A stretch of DNA of 42,053 nt from Candidatus Cloacimonadota bacterium. GTDB lineage: Bacteria; Muiribacteriota; UBA6191. Location of the stretch: NCBI GenBank assembly GCA_002402105.1, contig NVVD01000001.1:447833-489885 (forward strand). Reading direction: 5' to 3'. The position numbers were made by a program, and so were the translations under genes. The notes below the pieces were generated by a model. It was not told the DNA's origin and did not search any database. It worked only from the letters and a program-made list of their open reading frames with translations. This document shows positions 41,931 to 42,053 of this stretch, piece by piece (position 1 is the stretch's first letter; every line of letters begins with the position of its first letter).

Positions 41931-42053
41931 CTATTTTACAGACTCTACAATTTCATCTATAATTTGTTCAATTGTAATGCCTTCTGCTTCACCTTGAAAG
42001 TTCATGACTAATCTATGATCTAGTACTAAATGAGAAACATAAGCAATATCATT
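41931..42053 (-). CDS. MoxR family AAA+ ATPase, C-terminal fragment
   Basis: The last 40 codons of a minus-strand gene that runs off the right edge. The readable protein contains YVSHLVLDHRLVMNFQGEAE, with the HRL segment typical of the MoxR C-terminal lid domain, and ends in a TAG at 41931-41933, one base before the DUF58 ATG. The ATPase core lies outside the window, so the family call rests on this tail and on the gene order. Confidence 0.8.
   Translation of the reverse strand, partial: NDIAYVSHLVLDHRLVMNFQGEAEGITIEQIIDEIVESVK

Overview
The window is AT-rich (about 30% G+C by eye) and gene-dense, with short intergenic gaps. It comes from a diderm bacterium: there is a KdsB-like CMP-sugar-acid synthetase, lipoproteins, a candidate outer-membrane protein, a type IV pilus retraction ATPase and a MoxR/DUF58/BatA cluster. 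A DUF2225 protein, a 515-residue two-lobed ThyX, a Cache/HAMP class III cyclase and a pseudokinase-FGE fusion are compatible with Spirochaetota, PVC-group, Bdellovibrionota-like or candidate-phylum bacteria. The sequence alone does not settle the lineage. I see no rRNA, tRNA, CRISPR array, insertion sequence or prophage, so this reads as chromosome. The only typical mobile-type accessory module is a hicAB toxin-antitoxin locus.

Layout. 1-480: end or whole of an unknown gene, followed by a bidirectional terminator. 512-5112 (minus): one probable operon with a membrane-anchored unknown, an HpcH/HpaI aldolase, a KdsB-like cytidylyltransferase, a D-2-hydroxyacid dehydrogenase and an SDR epimerase; this looks like synthesis and activation of a surface sugar acid. 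5246-8640: two small zinc-ribbon membrane proteins, RarD and a PilT with an N-terminal zinc ribbon. 8725-12685: long ThyX, a diverged iron-ADH-like protein, a DUF2225 protein and a coiled-coil protein. 12826-16405 (plus): TPR protein, MBOAT O-acyltransferase and SGNH/AlgJ-like partner, a surface-polymer acetylation set. 16382-18309 (minus): O-methyltransferase and hisS.

18568-21735 (plus) is the most unusual block. A histidine kinase and an OmpR-type regulator are sandwiched, with overlapping reading frames, between two small exported proteins that share the same STN/secretin-like C-terminal fold. Phased ATTGT boxes lie upstream. 21740-24947 (minus) has two tandem exported type-1-copper (cupredoxin-like) proteins with oppositely charged tails, the second apparently starting at an ATT codon, followed by a membrane adenylate cyclase. 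25182-29147 (minus) holds a basic repetitive secreted protein, a methyltransferase, exonuclease III and a pseudokinase-TM-FGE-sulfatase fusion. 29444-33430: an EF-hand protein, then a PfkB kinase, a lipoprotein and a candidate outer-membrane protein. 33563-34960: a circularly permuted ATP-grasp protein. 35077-36027: hicA-hicB plus a zinc-ribbon gene. 36030-39319: a propeller-like exported protein and an SH3b/M23 peptidase. 39459-42053 (minus): BatA-like, DUF58 and the 3' end of moxR.

No stretch of more than 300 bases lacks a gene. The longest gaps are 29148-29443, 18310-18567 and 24948-25181; their hairpins and repeats are listed as features.
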